A DNA stretch of 64,000 bases from Tyto alba (Eukaryota; Chordata; Aves; Strigiformes; Tytonidae), in assembly GCF_018691265.1 (NCBI RefSeq), contig NW_024881279.1, forward strand, positions 10,580,243-10,644,242, written 5' to 3'. Below are positions 10,362-22,277 of this stretch, piece after piece. A model generated the notes under the pieces. It had not been told where the DNA came from and made no database searches. It saw nothing but the letters and a program-made list of their open reading frames with translations. Both the position numbers and the translations under genes were made by a program. Numbering within the stretch: position 1 is the first letter of the stretch; every line of letters starts with the position of its first letter.

Positions 10362-13300
10362 GAAAGAAGAATAGTTTCTGGATCAAGCAAGACTGCTTCT
10401 TACAGCTGCAAATGGTTTATGTGCAAGATTCTGCCTTGCCCAAAAGCAGCTTGGATTCGACAGCAAGTGCTGTTGAACTTTGTAATGTTTGGAGCTGGTA
10501 TTTTAGAGAATTCCTCTGAAATCTGCCTTTGGTCCTGGCTCTGACTTCCTCAACATTTCCATAAGCATTCCTAGCAATGAATATTTAACCCTTCTGTTTA
10601 CCAGAATGCTTGTAGAGACTAAAAACCTGTAAAAAGATTTAGTGAGACTGCTGCATTTAAAATGCCTCGTAGGTAGCAAAACGATATCAGGTGACTTAAG
10701 TAACCTGTCATGCAGCTTGTAAAGTCAATACTATATATATATCACATACTTCTAGCTCTCTTTACTGCAGACTGCTCACGGGTGACCCAGGGGCTTCACA
10801 AACAGGAAGGAGAAACCTTTCCACACCCAGAAATAATGTCAAGAGCAAATTTAATCAGGGCAGTGCTGCTGGGAGGCTCCCAGAGCTGGGAGCTGCAGGG
10901 ACGTGCAGAGCTGCTGGCATCTGTGCTGGGCTTGCCCTGAGCTGAGAATCTGCCTCTCCTCCAGCCTCGCCGCAGAGATGGAGCAGTAAAGACCCTTCCT
11001 GCCCTTTGCCAAGCATTTCTCAACAGCTATCAGCTTCTTTCTTTTAAACTGTGTTACTGCTGAGGGTTCAGGATCCATCATTTGCATGCCTGTTCCCACC
11101 GACGTGTGCTGAGGAGGGTGATGCCTTGCTTTTTATTAGCTTGTGGTCTCCATGATTTGCTGAAATTTAATATCCCCTTGGGTGTGACCTAGCCTGTCTT
11201 TCCTCAGGTGTTCAGAACATTTCTAGTCCTCTTGCATAACTCCTATCCCTGTAATGTGTGCCAGGCTGTTTCTCCACAAACAGCAGCCTTAGCAAAGAGC
11301 AGACGCTGAAGAATGTTAAACTCTAGCTTGCTAGTTTCCCTTTAGAATTAAAAAAATAAAAAATAAAAAATCATAGACACCTGTGACTTTATGATCTCTT
11401 TTCCCATGCAGAGGAGAAATTTCTTAGCTACAATTGGTAGGATGTTCTTTATAATGTTAAATATCTGGTTTCATGGCTGTATTTTACTTTGCAAACTGTG
11501 ACTCAGCTGTGATGTGACCTGCCTAAAGGTGTTTTCTTTAGTATTTGAGGATTCAGAAAATCTTTCTAATGTAGCTGTGATTTCATCTCTGGCCATGACA
11601 GACAGATGCACATGAATAAAACTTCTGAAGTTTCTTGCAAGAGAAACAATTCATAATCTAAAAATGTTTAAAGCAATTACATTATTCTGGGTTAGGGGAA
11701 TTTCAGGGTTTGAGGCTTTTCTTTTTTTCCCTACCCAAACAAGTTACTGTGCATGTGTTCATTTCTGTCATCCTGGTCTGAGCTTCCCAAGGGCTTATGT
11801 TGCACTTAAGGAATGAATGCTGAAAATATTAGATAATGGCATTTATAAACTTCACCCTTAAGAGCTGCGACATGTTGCAGACTCACTTGTGAGTGGACAG
11901 AGAATTTCTCAGTGAGTCCCAGAGCTGTGACACCATCAAGGAGCAGCTGCAAAGAAAGCTGTATGCTGAAACTTGTGGTGAAGCATAAAATCAAAGAAGA
12001 ATTTCTTGGGTTTCTTGTTCAGTGATAAATTTAACAATTGTTTAGGTTACCAGTATTTCACTGATTCAGAACAATGCTCAGTAAACAGTGAGATGTGATG
12101 GTTTTGGCTGAGTTCAGCTGTTGTCCTCCATCCTTGACTGCATTTACTTTCCCACAACTCCTTGGTTTAACTAAGCCTTGCTTGTCCCCTACATGGTATT
12201 TCCATTCAACCACAGGAAATAAACATCTGGACACACACACATCAGATTCATCAGCCAAAAGCGCAAGCAAGCACCAGGCAAAGTTCTCCAACCTGTGCAT
12301 TGTCCTGTGTGCGTAGAGAGAAGGAGGGTAAATAAATCACCTTCTTTTTATGTACAAATGCTCTTAAGAAGAAAATAGCTTTTTTTTACTTGATGTGTTC
12401 TTAAGGGTATGCTGCACATTCAGTTGCTGGTTTGTGTTGGATGAAGGACATTTTCATTTAAAGCTGTCTTTGATACCTGTTTCTATTCTTGTGCTCAGGC
12501 TTTAAAGTGAACCCAGGTGCTGAATGCTGCAAGGGTGGAATGGCTTCCTAAATGCTATTCTTGAGCCTCATATATGTGGAAAAGATGTGTTGCTGCCTGC
12601 TCTAAGGAGTGGGCACTGTGCTTGGGTAGATAAGCTGCAGGCTTTGGTAAGATCTGCCTGGCACTAAGGCAGGCAGGTTTTAAAGGCATCAAAGCAGGCA
12701 AGTTCCTCTGGAAGTGAATGGGTGTGTGCCATCTCTTAGAACTCCTTGCAAAACCCAGGTCCTGTTTGCTGGGAAAAGGAAGCGTAACCTTTTAGAGCAG
12801 CTGCACCTCCCTCACCTCTTTATGATGCACTGAAAAGTAATCCTCTGCCTCCCTGGAAGATCAGATCTCCCTGCACTCCCATCCTGCAAGGGTGAGCCGC
12901 TTGCATGAGTCATGCTTGTAGAGGCTTCTCATAATTTTGAAAGGTGTTTAATGAATAGTGTCTTAAATGTATCCTGAATTAGTAACAGTCAGGCAGATGT
13001 AGCTATTCTGGTGTTGGGTGTCAAAAAAAGAAGGAGGTGGGGAAGAAAAAAAGGCACTTTATGCATCTGAGCCTCTGGAAGGATGAAGCCATGGTGCTTC
13101 ACTTGGTGCAGAGCTTCTACTCTGCCACATTGGATCCATTACAGCTGCAACAGCCCCATCTAGTCCTGTTACCTCGCACTGGCTTGCGGCAGCGTGACAC
13201 CCCGTGCGGCTCAATTCGCTGCGGTGTGGCAAAGCCTACTCCGATGGGATGTATTATTGATGCTGAGGAAATTCAAGTGTTACAAGGGCTTTGTTCAGAG

Positions 13301-16300
13301 CCGCTGAGCCAACTAACAGTACAGAAGTACCTAAAAGCAAGGAGTGCCCATAAATTCACAAGTGCACTTGTTTAGCCATTGATTGAGATGTCTGGCCCTT
13401 TATTCCAGCTACCCAAACATCTAGTTGTATTTTTCTTCACTCTGCAATGAAGACTGTAAGTATGACAGGGAATCCTGTGGAGAAAGCAGGACCTCAGAGG
13501 CATCTGGAGAGCAATATTTCCTGTAAAGCTGGCCTCAGAGGCTAAAGAGAGGGTGGGGAAGAAAAAGAGACATATGCATGTGTGTGACCCTGTGAACCTG
13601 TTTCTAGACACCATGGAGAATAAGGAGCAAAATCTATAGCTGAAGCAATCTGTAGTATTTTCATGTCCCTTATAAGTTGGTGAGTGTTCATTGTGTAAAC
13701 TGGCATCAGAGTTCAGAGTCCCCCAAGTATCAGCAGAAGTGCCTTAGTGCCGGCTGCCACCCGAACGCGCCGCCCCATCTCTCCTCATACCTGTCACAGG
13801 CACAGAGCTGGTCTCTGCCGCATGGCAACACTGCTTACTGGAAAGATTATGAAAGTCATAAAAATGTCAGCTTCTGTATTTCAGTTCTGTAAACTACATG
13901 TGCACAACACTCTCTTCGCATCCTGTGTAACGAGCAAGGGCTGCCTTCGGCTTTCCACTTGAATAACAACAGGGACAACTCCCAGCACCCCGACAAGGGT
14001 CTGCGGTGCAGACATCTCCCTGGCACTGCTGCCCTCATCCAGTTCTGGATGGAGCTGAGCTCAAAGGGGTTTTGGGGCATGAAAGTGTGGCCAGCTGCAC
14101 CTCTGCCACCAATTTAAAATAGGATGTGATGGAAAAAAATTAGCTGGGGTTTTAAATGCTGCTGGTGCAGCTGCATGAAAAGCGTATTGCCACCGATTGT
14201 TCCTTGTGCAAAATGGGCCAGGTATTTCAGATTACTGCAGTTACGGGTTTGCTTTGAACAATATTAGGGCAGTTTCAAAAGATGGGTATTGAAAATGCAT
14301 TATTAAAGTAATGTGTAGACACTGGTAGTAAATCCCTTAGTTTAGGAGGTGAATCTTGGCAGCTGCCTATCAAAATGGAATCCCTACACTTCGGGTCTTA
14401 AAGGGAGAAAAGAAAGAAAAAAGAAGACATGAATACTGTGGATCATGGAGCAATGTGTGACTGTGGGCACCAAGTCTATCAAACCCTTAAGTGCACACTT
14501 AAGTTAACATCCATCCTTAGCAAATCCAGAAGTGTTTAGGCAAATACCTGCTGTCTTTCTGGGCTGGATGCAGCTGTCGTGTGGGTCATACAGACTACAT
14601 GGCTGGTCTACCTGTCATGTATACCCGCATGAAGCAGGGCTTATAGCAAACCATGGTCCTTTTATCCTCCAAAGCACTGGTTCAAGGGGAACTGAAGGAG
14701 TTAGGAGCATGCGTAACTGCTCTGCAAGAGATCAGGTCTTTGGAGCCTGATTCACGTTCTGCTAGACTCCATATGAACCTCTCCATTGATTTCAGGGCTT
14801 TGTATTGGTCCCTTATCTGTGATTAAATTTTTTTTTAAATGGAATTTGGCATGAAAACCAGGTGTGAGTGTTATGTTCCTGGCACAGAGCCAGTGCAGGC
14901 CCTGGTCTCCAAAGGTTGGTGGCCTTGGGTTTTGCACTACTTTGCTCTAACAATAGGCAATGTCCTTCTGTTACGGACTTTTTTTGCTATTTGCAAAAGT
15001 GACTGACTTTGCTGCACACATGGAAGTTTTAATAATTATTCCCAAGCAGCTCTGAGAGTTTTTTAACATGGAAACAAGTTCTACATTACTCGTTAAATTG
15101 GTCAAATTTCAATAAAGTCAGGAAAACATCTTGAAAACAGCATGAATATAATTTACAAAGAAAACAATCCAAGCGTTACTGCCAAAGAGTTTTCCAACAG
15201 GAAGGAAGAAAGAATTTCTCTTTCCCCCCACATAGAATGACTGTACTGTACATTAAATTAGTGGTTTTTGGAGTGAAGGAAACCACCACAGGATCCACAA
15301 TGTTAATAAGAATGAAGCTGGTACCCGATGTGAAGATAGGTCTTGCTTCTTTGTTATCTTTCCAGGTAGGTTATATGAATCCTGGCTGCCGATATAGGTA
15401 TTTCTGTAAATAGCTTTATATCAGCTTCTTTATAACAGATGAGCTCTTGCTTGCTGTGTTTTTAAATCTAGCAGTCAAACGCCATGCAGGGGTTGAAGTT
15501 TGTCAGAGAGGGTCTGGATTTTCGGCAAACATGGAAGTGAATGCCTTTTTTTCCCCTAATATCATATTGTCCTTTAATTAATCTGCTGAATCGGAGCCTG
15601 CATGAACCAAGTGCAAAACAATGGGCTGATCTACCTACTGCAAACCTCTCTGGAGTCCTGAGGACCAGCACCACGCAGTGAGGCAGTGCCCAAACAACTG
15701 TGTGGTAACCTTGGTTAAAGGGTCTCATTGCAGGTGAAACCCTTGTTGTTTTTCCTACTCCAAGTTCAAAGTAAAACGATGGGGAACATAGCAAAGCATT
15801 AATCACAAATTTCATGCTTATTTCTTAATGAAGTAGATTCAAACATATACAAGCCATGCTACATGCACTCAGCCATGTGAAGGGGTTGTTACAAGTAGGT
15901 ATTGACTGGAAGCATTATTGTTTTAAGTACTTGTACTATCAACTCCACTACCTGAAAGGGAAATATAAAGCAGACCCAAACTTGCCTGTTGATAGAACTA
16001 GATGTAAAACTACAACTGTGTCTGGTGACCACATTTTGCAATTTTGAGATGTTTTCGCGCTGACATGAAAAGTAATCTTTCCAAGCTTTTGCAATATAAA
16101 ACTCAGACCTCAAGATCATGGTCTGGACTGATTGCATATTCTCCCCTTCTTTCACTAGGAGGGACAGGTTAGTCTACCTTGAACTTCACAAACCCTTCTC
16201 TTGAAATCTCAGGCAACATCAAGATAATTTTTGCAAAACATTTTAGTTTTGGTAGCAACGCGGATTTTTTGCTTAAAAAAAACAAAACAACAAACCTTTC

Positions 16301-17029
16301 AGTAGAAACAGTTCCAATGCATTTTCTCTGTCAATTTGTATATAATCTTCCCCTGAGGTTCTGTTGCAACTGATACGAACATGGGGGAGGGGGGGAGAGT
16401 GGCTGTGCAAAACCCACAAACACATTTTTGGAAGTGCTGTATTTTGCAAGAGGCTGCTGCACTGTTTAGTTTGACACTTCCAGAAATGTTGTGAGGTTTA
16501 ATTAACTAAAGCACTTTATCATCATTAGAGAAATGGAGTTCTACAAGGTTATTAGTAGACTTTTTAAGGTCAACATCTATATAGGAAAAATTAAAATTTC
16601 AAGCTATGTTTTTCACCAATAACATTGGAGGGAGAAACATGGAAAGGACAGAGCTACCGATTATATTATTGTGTGCCTTTTTTTCCCCCCTTCACTGTTT
16701 AACAGCTGTGCTCCATCTCTGAGACATATTTGTCTTTATCTTTGGCCACTTTGTCAGAGTTGGCAGAAGGAATCTTAGGTGGGGTTGTTCTCTTAGCAAG
16801 TTAAACAATGACCAAAACTTTGCTCATTTCTTCCATCATTAGTTCAGATTTCCATGTCTTCATTTTGATTTAGCAATATAGAGGCAATATGTCTCTTCTC
16901 TTGAACATGGAGCAAGGGGTGGGGACAACTCAAGGACTGTAGGGCCTACAAGGGTTTGCCTTTTTCATGAGAGCGTTCAGGGACTGCTCTATGCACTGCA
17001 CCATTCACCTACACACAAAGGCAATATAG

Positions 17030-17052
17030 TAAAATGCTTTTACAGCATTTTA
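17030..17052. other. Small perfect stem-loop
   Basis: Nine bases (17030-17038) are exactly complementary in reverse to 17044-17052 across a 5-base loop. There is no T-run suited to a Pol III terminator directly after it and no gene beside it, so it may be a chance AT-rich palindrome. Confidence 0.5.
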
Positions 17053-18959
17053 AGTGCATAAAAGTGCTTGGGTCTATAGCTTGTGCTCAGGCAGGGTAAC
17101 ACATGGGTGAGATGGATTTTATCTGAGCTAGGTGACTATTAGGGGTAGTAAATACTACTTAATATAAGCTATTTGAGATCCAAACAGTTCCAGTATTCTC
17201 CGTTTCTTCATTTTAGTGCCTAACAGCCATCAGAGGATTTAATTTGTCAATAGACTATACAAATACCCAAGCCACCTCTATCTGCTGCTGTGACAGAATA
17301 TAATTAACAGGAAAAACCCAGGTATTTGCCTTTGTTAATCCTTCAAGTCTCCTCCTGGTCAATTTGGCAAATTCATGTAAGAAAACTGACTTTGAAGGTT
17401 AGCCTTGCATTCAAGCTTTATTGTTTGCTTGTTTTGGTCTCAGTGGAGCAGGGAAGGAACAGGACAGGTAAAAACAGCACAGACAAATGTCAGGAGATGA
17501 ATCAGAGTAGAATTCAAGGAAGCAAAATGCTCATACAGTGGGAGTGGTAGGAGGAGAAGGTGGATAGGGCCGGAAAGTGGGACCTTAGATGCTCTCTGTC
17601 TTTTTTATAGAAATTCCCAAGTCTGTTATAACCCTGGGATTTAGTGGTGATGGCATGATTGCTTATCACTGTAACAGATTTCAGGGATGTCCCAGGAAGA
17701 CCTTTCAATCTGACGTTCAATTGAGCAAAAAACAAGGCCAGGTTCAGAGGTTCAAATAGATGCAGGTTCATGTTCCCTGGTGTCTGCAGGCCAGTTTGCA
17801 GAGGGTCAGTTTGGCCAAAGCATATGCTCTACACTCATGGCATTGGTTTGTGGCTTCTGAGGCTGGCCCGAGGGAGTTTGATCACAGGGTGTCACCCACA
17901 GCCTGGGTTTCCCTTCCTTTCCTTTCCTTTGCAAAAGTTCAAAAACAAATAACCAAATCCTCCTGGGACAGACAGACTAACCCACCTGCAAACTTAAAAA
18001 ATACATTTTACTTGAAATCAGAAAATATCCATGGGTGTGCTGGGCAAGGTTTTCTGGGCTTAATGATCCTGACCAGCAAGTATATTGTGATGTACAACTG
18101 GAGATACCTTAAAAGACTGGAGCAGGATGTACCCTGATACAGCCTGTCTCTGTCTGAAATCAATGTCAATCTGCAGGGAAAAAGCACTATTGCACTCAGC
18201 TGCTGACCACCATAGCCCTGTGAGTTATTTCCAGTTGTACACCGAGTTGAATGTTGGCATGTCTGCAAGGATGGCAACTGGTCTGGTGTCATGGGACCTG
18301 CCCATCTCCAGTAGAAAATATAGTCAGTCAGGGCCCACATGTGACAAAACCATCCTGAAGTAACCTACTCACCAGTGTCACCTCTCACTCTTATTGGTGG
18401 CACGCTGAAATGCTGGGTGAGTGTTATGATGATCTTTTGGCAACCCTCAATGGAAGAAATAGAACACCAATTTAAAACACAAAGAAAAGGCTCAAAGAAT
18501 CTATCATTATTAATCCTGCTGTCAGTTTTAATTTTGGGGACATTACCTCACTCAACACTCGTTGGAGAGAGCTGCCAAAAATGATGATGTCATCTTCACT
18601 AGGCACATCTGACCCTGCCTGCTGATTGCCAGTGTTGAGTGCAAGTTAATAAATCCCCTGGTACCTGGATACACATTGGAGTTTTATTACAATGCAGGCA
18701 TTCCACGATATCCCAGTAATTAAACAGTCTGGGGCGGAAAGAAGCCAAACCACTATTTTATCCTGTTTAGAGAATTTGTAAAATATAATTGTCTTTCAGA
18801 TCAGCTTCCTTCAACTGTCATGTAAACCTGTGTTTTGATTGTACTTAAAGGTTAGGAGGAAAACTTGGATGTAGGCAGAAATTTGAGATAAAATATAAGT
18901 GTGAAGTCAGATCTGATTACCCAGGATTGGTACTTGCAGACCAAAGTGGCCCCTAAGTT

Positions 18960-19733
18960 TGTGCATCAGGTCAGAAGCTGGGGATCCCAAAGCAGTGATG
19001 TGGTGCCTGTGGGACCTGCTTGGGGTGGGTAGAAGTGTCTGTCACCACTCCATGTGTGTCTGTTAGTGCTGGTGGCCGGATGGCTGCTGCTGGCCTGGAA
19101 TCCCATGCCAGGAAGAGGGCTTGAATTATTTTGTGATCTGGTTGGTGGAGGCTCATATGAAGACAGCCACCCCTTGCCAGCCGGACGCCCTCCTTACACC
19201 ATGGTGCCTATGGATGGCTGTACATGGTGTGATGCAGGCAGAGCTATGCCAGTCCCTTGGCCCCCACAGCCACCCACCCATCCAGCCTGCCTTCCCTTAG
19301 TGGTGGTGGCTCAGGCTCTGCATCTTCTCCCCCAGTGGGTTGCAGGATCTGGCCTAGGGTGCTGGACTGATCCCTCTGATGCCTGGTCCCAGACCACAAG
19401 ACCAAGAGCCAGATTTGCCTTCAGGTGCTGAGCTTGCCAGACCTTCCTTCCCCTGGGAGCTTGGGCAGGATGCTCCCAAATGTGGTCTGGGATGGCCTCA
19501 TTGTGCAGCCTTGGGGACTTCCAGTGCAGATAGTGAGAATGAGCTTTGAACCAAGCCTGACAGTCAGGGTGCTCCACCTCCAAGAGCCAAAAATATTTTC
19601 ATTTCTAAAGAAAACTGCAATTCTGGCATTTCCATGTGGTCTCAGGAGTAGGGGTCCCACCACAGACATGCCTCTACCTCCCTGCCACCCCTGTGAGCTC
19701 CCTGCCATGGGGATTTTGGGTGCTATTCTCTAG
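18960..19733. other. GC-richer block with overlapping open frames on both strands
   Basis: This roughly 0.77-kb block is clearly richer in G+C than its surroundings. Open frames cover it on the plus strand (19054-19431, 19425-19733) and on the minus strand (19311-19583, 19421-19708). The translations are rich in P, W, C and G, have no recognisable motif, and do not look like reverse transcriptase, gag or a cellular domain. Open frames on both strands are expected when stop codons are scarce in GC-rich DNA, so no gene is called. Confidence 0.5.
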
Positions 19734-20191
19734 CAGAACAGCAGAGCATCTAGGTCTTAATCCTGTCTGAAGTCCTGAACAGGAGCAATATATATTGCTT
19801 ATGAATAGTGGATCTGAATTTTCACTCTTAGCCCATCTCCAGACGTAGCCACAAGATGAGACAGACAAAGTATTCATAGGGTTGCCACATTCCCATGGCA
19901 GTAGCAGCATAACTACTCCCAAATTTATAGAGCCCATTGAATAAAAGAGCAATTGAAGAAGTCATGCTGGTGAAGCAAAGCCTTTGAAAGTGGGAGCAGA
20001 GCTAGGTACTTTCACTCTAGAGAAAGCTTTCAAGTCGCGCTTGTTTGGAGCTGACATCTGTTTACCTTTAAAGGTCTATAAATAATATTACCTTTCCTCT
20101 TTACTGACTACTGGAGATGATGCTTTGCTTCAGTTTACAGACCCTCTCCTCCTCTATCTTGATACTGAAGTTATCTGGCTGAGCAGTTTGA

Positions 20192-20206
20192 CATCATCAT
20201 CATCAC
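20192..20206. repeat. (CAT)n trinucleotide repeat
   Basis: A short run of CAT units, about five copies, followed by CAC. It is too short to be a notable microsatellite. Confidence 0.8.
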
Positions 20207-20441
20207 AGACGTTTCCCCTATGTCTATAGCAACATATGATGATGCCATAAACAGAGGATTATGCAATCTGTGTAGGCTCAGATGGAAGGAGAGTCAGGGA
20301 TGGGAGCTCTGATTTAAACACAAATGTCTCTACTACAGTAAGGGGAATACAGAAACTTGTTGGCAAAAGAAATGTTTTTTTGTATAAACATTCTAATTTT
20401 CCAAGTTTAGCTCCGGTGGGAAAGTCCCTCCTTAAAGTCCT

Positions 20442-20443
<2 letters not shown>

Positions 20444-20484
<41 letters not shown>

Positions 20485-20491
20485 TATATAT
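20444..20491. repeat. (TA)n microsatellite
   Basis: A perfect TA repeat spans 20444-20480, broken by a G and followed by a short degenerate tail of TA and CA units. It supplies the YIYIY stretch in the longest open frame of the window, which is therefore not a credible gene. Long TA runs are unstable and often polymorphic in length. Confidence 0.95.
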
Positions 20492-20907
20492 ACACATTTA
20501 CACAGACATATGCATATGTGTTTGTAAATGAACATACGCAAATGCAATATTGTTTCCAGCACTGTGCAGCCAGAGGTACTGCCAGCTCCCTATGCACAGT
20601 CTCCAGTGCACTGAGGATCTACTGTGCTCCATTCATCCCGAGAATAAAGGTGCTGTGGGTCTGCTCAGACCTCGCACTCCCTCTTCAGCAGAGGACTTCC
20701 CTGGCAGACCCCACCAAATGTCCTCTTTTGTGTCTGGGCACGTTTGTGTCCTTGGCTAGATGGGATCAGCAGCCTCCTTATTCAGACCCACCCTGTCTTT
20801 TCTCTACCAAGTTTGTCCTGTGGTTAAAGCACAGGAGAAGCATAAGGATAGTTTTAAATCTCTTCCCTTCCAAAAGCTTTTTAGCAAAGCCTAAGGAAAT
20901 GCCTTTG

Positions 20908-20982
20908 AAGCCCTCTCTGTGCCTCAGTTTCTCCAACAATAGGATAAATAAATCTCATCCTTAAGGATATGGTGAGGATAAC
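20908..20982 (+). repeat. MIR-like SINE fragment (3' half)
   Basis: The order CTCTCTGTGCCTCAGTTTC, then an ATAGGATAA-like part, then TCTCATCC..., then GGTGAGGATAA follows the 3' half of the MIR (CORE-SINE) consensus as I remember it. The tRNA-derived head is not seen. The fragment lies inside a 194-codon open frame and weakens that frame's claim to be a gene. Assignment is from memory of the consensus, without alignment. Confidence 0.65.
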
Positions 20983-20995
20983 TTCACTCTTGTTT

Positions 20996-22173
20996 CTGAG
21001 TGCTCTGACTCTGGTGGAGGGGTCCATGGAGACTGGAAGACATGCTTGTGGGTGTTTCTTCTATGTTTATCTTATTTCTATTGAACATATGAATGCATCC
21101 TATCTAGCACATGTTGTCAGAATCAATAACTGTGCCTTGTTAGCAGTTTTTCCATTTATGGCATATTGTCCTGACATAGCTGTAAAACCTCAATGAATAT
21201 GGTTTTAATAACCCAATGGTATTTAACGTACAATCGCTGTCTTATTAAGTCTAAATTAAATCCTTACTTGAGACACTTAATTTAAAGTGTGACTGATCTT
21301 TTCCTGGCCTGGAAGGAGATACTTAAGTGACACTTCTTCCAATTTGGCCACATGGCTGAGGGGGTGGGATTTGAATAATATATTTTGATGATACTACTCA
21401 TCTGGTTAAAGCTGAATTGCATCATTTTATGAACACTCAGAGGCAGGATCAAATTAAACCCAACTTCCCACCAAGTTAACTCAGCTGAGCTTCGGATCTT
21501 AGCACTGTATTCAAAACACACACTTATTGTGACTATCCACTCATCAGCCTCTGCTTGGCTTTTCCAAAGGAAAAAATGAAGTGCACCATATTTTTCTACT
21601 CAGAGCCTCTTGTGGGGTGCCTTTTGAGTTGACAAAGACAAGGCTTACATTCTGCTGTGGGCACACTAATAAAATAAACCTAATAAAATAAACATTACAT
21701 GCAATAACGATGCTACTAAATCTAAGTTCAATGTGTAGTTAAAGTGTTACCCACAGATCTATTTAGAGTGATGTGCCTGGACTCCTTTCCATCCTTTTCC
21801 AACCAAGAGTCACATAAACATTTGCTAAATTGAAAGCATCGTCAGGACCAATGGGAGCTCCACAAGTAACTTTGGCACATGCAAAGCTGTGGAGGGCACA
21901 GAGCTCAGAGATAAATGACGTGCTGTCATTTCTGCATGCCAAGGCCACCACTGAAGAATGGCCAGACCTAAGGGTTTGGAATAAAATTTCTGAACAAAAG
22001 TGCATGGCAGGACATTGGAAGCTATCACATACATTTCTTCTTTGCTTTGTGCTTGGGCCACACAATAATAATTTTGTTATATTAATACAAGTTGTGTAGT
22101 CGAAGGTGTGCAGGAAAGGAAAGCGTGCTTTAGTACAGGCAGGTGTGGGGTCTTCAGGTTTATGTCTGGGAAG
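20996..22173. other. Non-coding stretch, no gene recognised
   Basis: AT-rich DNA with short frames of up to 100 codons on both strands and no domain. It includes the tandem duplication at 21666-21693. Nothing else was assigned. Confidence 0.7.
21666..21693. repeat. Perfect tandem duplication of a 14-mer
   Basis: The unit ctaataaaataaac occurs twice in immediate succession (21666-21679 and 21680-21693). It is probably a replication-slippage duplication in AT-rich DNA. Each copy contains AATAAA, but no cleavage context marks a polyadenylation site. Confidence 0.9.
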
Positions 22174-22277
22174 ACAGTGCAGCCAAGTGATTAGGGCACT
22201 GCACTGGGAGTCAGGAGAAGTAGGGGCACTGGGCAGTGGTGTGACTTTTGGCAGGACTTCAGTTTCCCCATCTGTTT
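22174..22277 (+). repeat. MIR-like SINE, head to 3' part
   Basis: This is one of the clearest SINE copies in the window. The tRNA-derived head reads acagtgcagccaagtgatt, then agggcactgcactgggagtc and aggag, matching the usual order of the MIR head. The body follows with gtgtgacttttggcaggactt and then cagtttccccatctgttt. About 20-30 bases of the consensus between the GGCAAGT-like part and the CTCAGTTTCC-like part appear deleted. The decay suggests great age. Confidence 0.8.

Larger units (their letters stand above)
8010..18959. other. Non-coding stretch, no gene recognised
   Basis: Besides the poly-T block, a short (AAAC)n run at 8658-8674 and the simple repeats listed separately, this is unique-looking AT-rich DNA. 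The longest open frames (136 codons at 9084-9494, 125 at 17760-18137, 115 at 15468-15815 minus, 112 at 13037-13375, 110 at 18008-18340 minus) show no recognisable domain. Segments 9541-9760 and 10080-10340 have the even AT-rich, low-CpG texture often seen in conserved non-coding DNA, but conservation cannot be judged here. A CCTTT-type pyrimidine repeat sits at 17911-17930. Confidence 0.7.

Noticed and set aside
20380..20964. 194-codon open frame, the longest in the window
   Set aside because: It begins beside and runs through the (TA)n microsatellite, ends in a MIR-like fragment, and has no recognisable domain.
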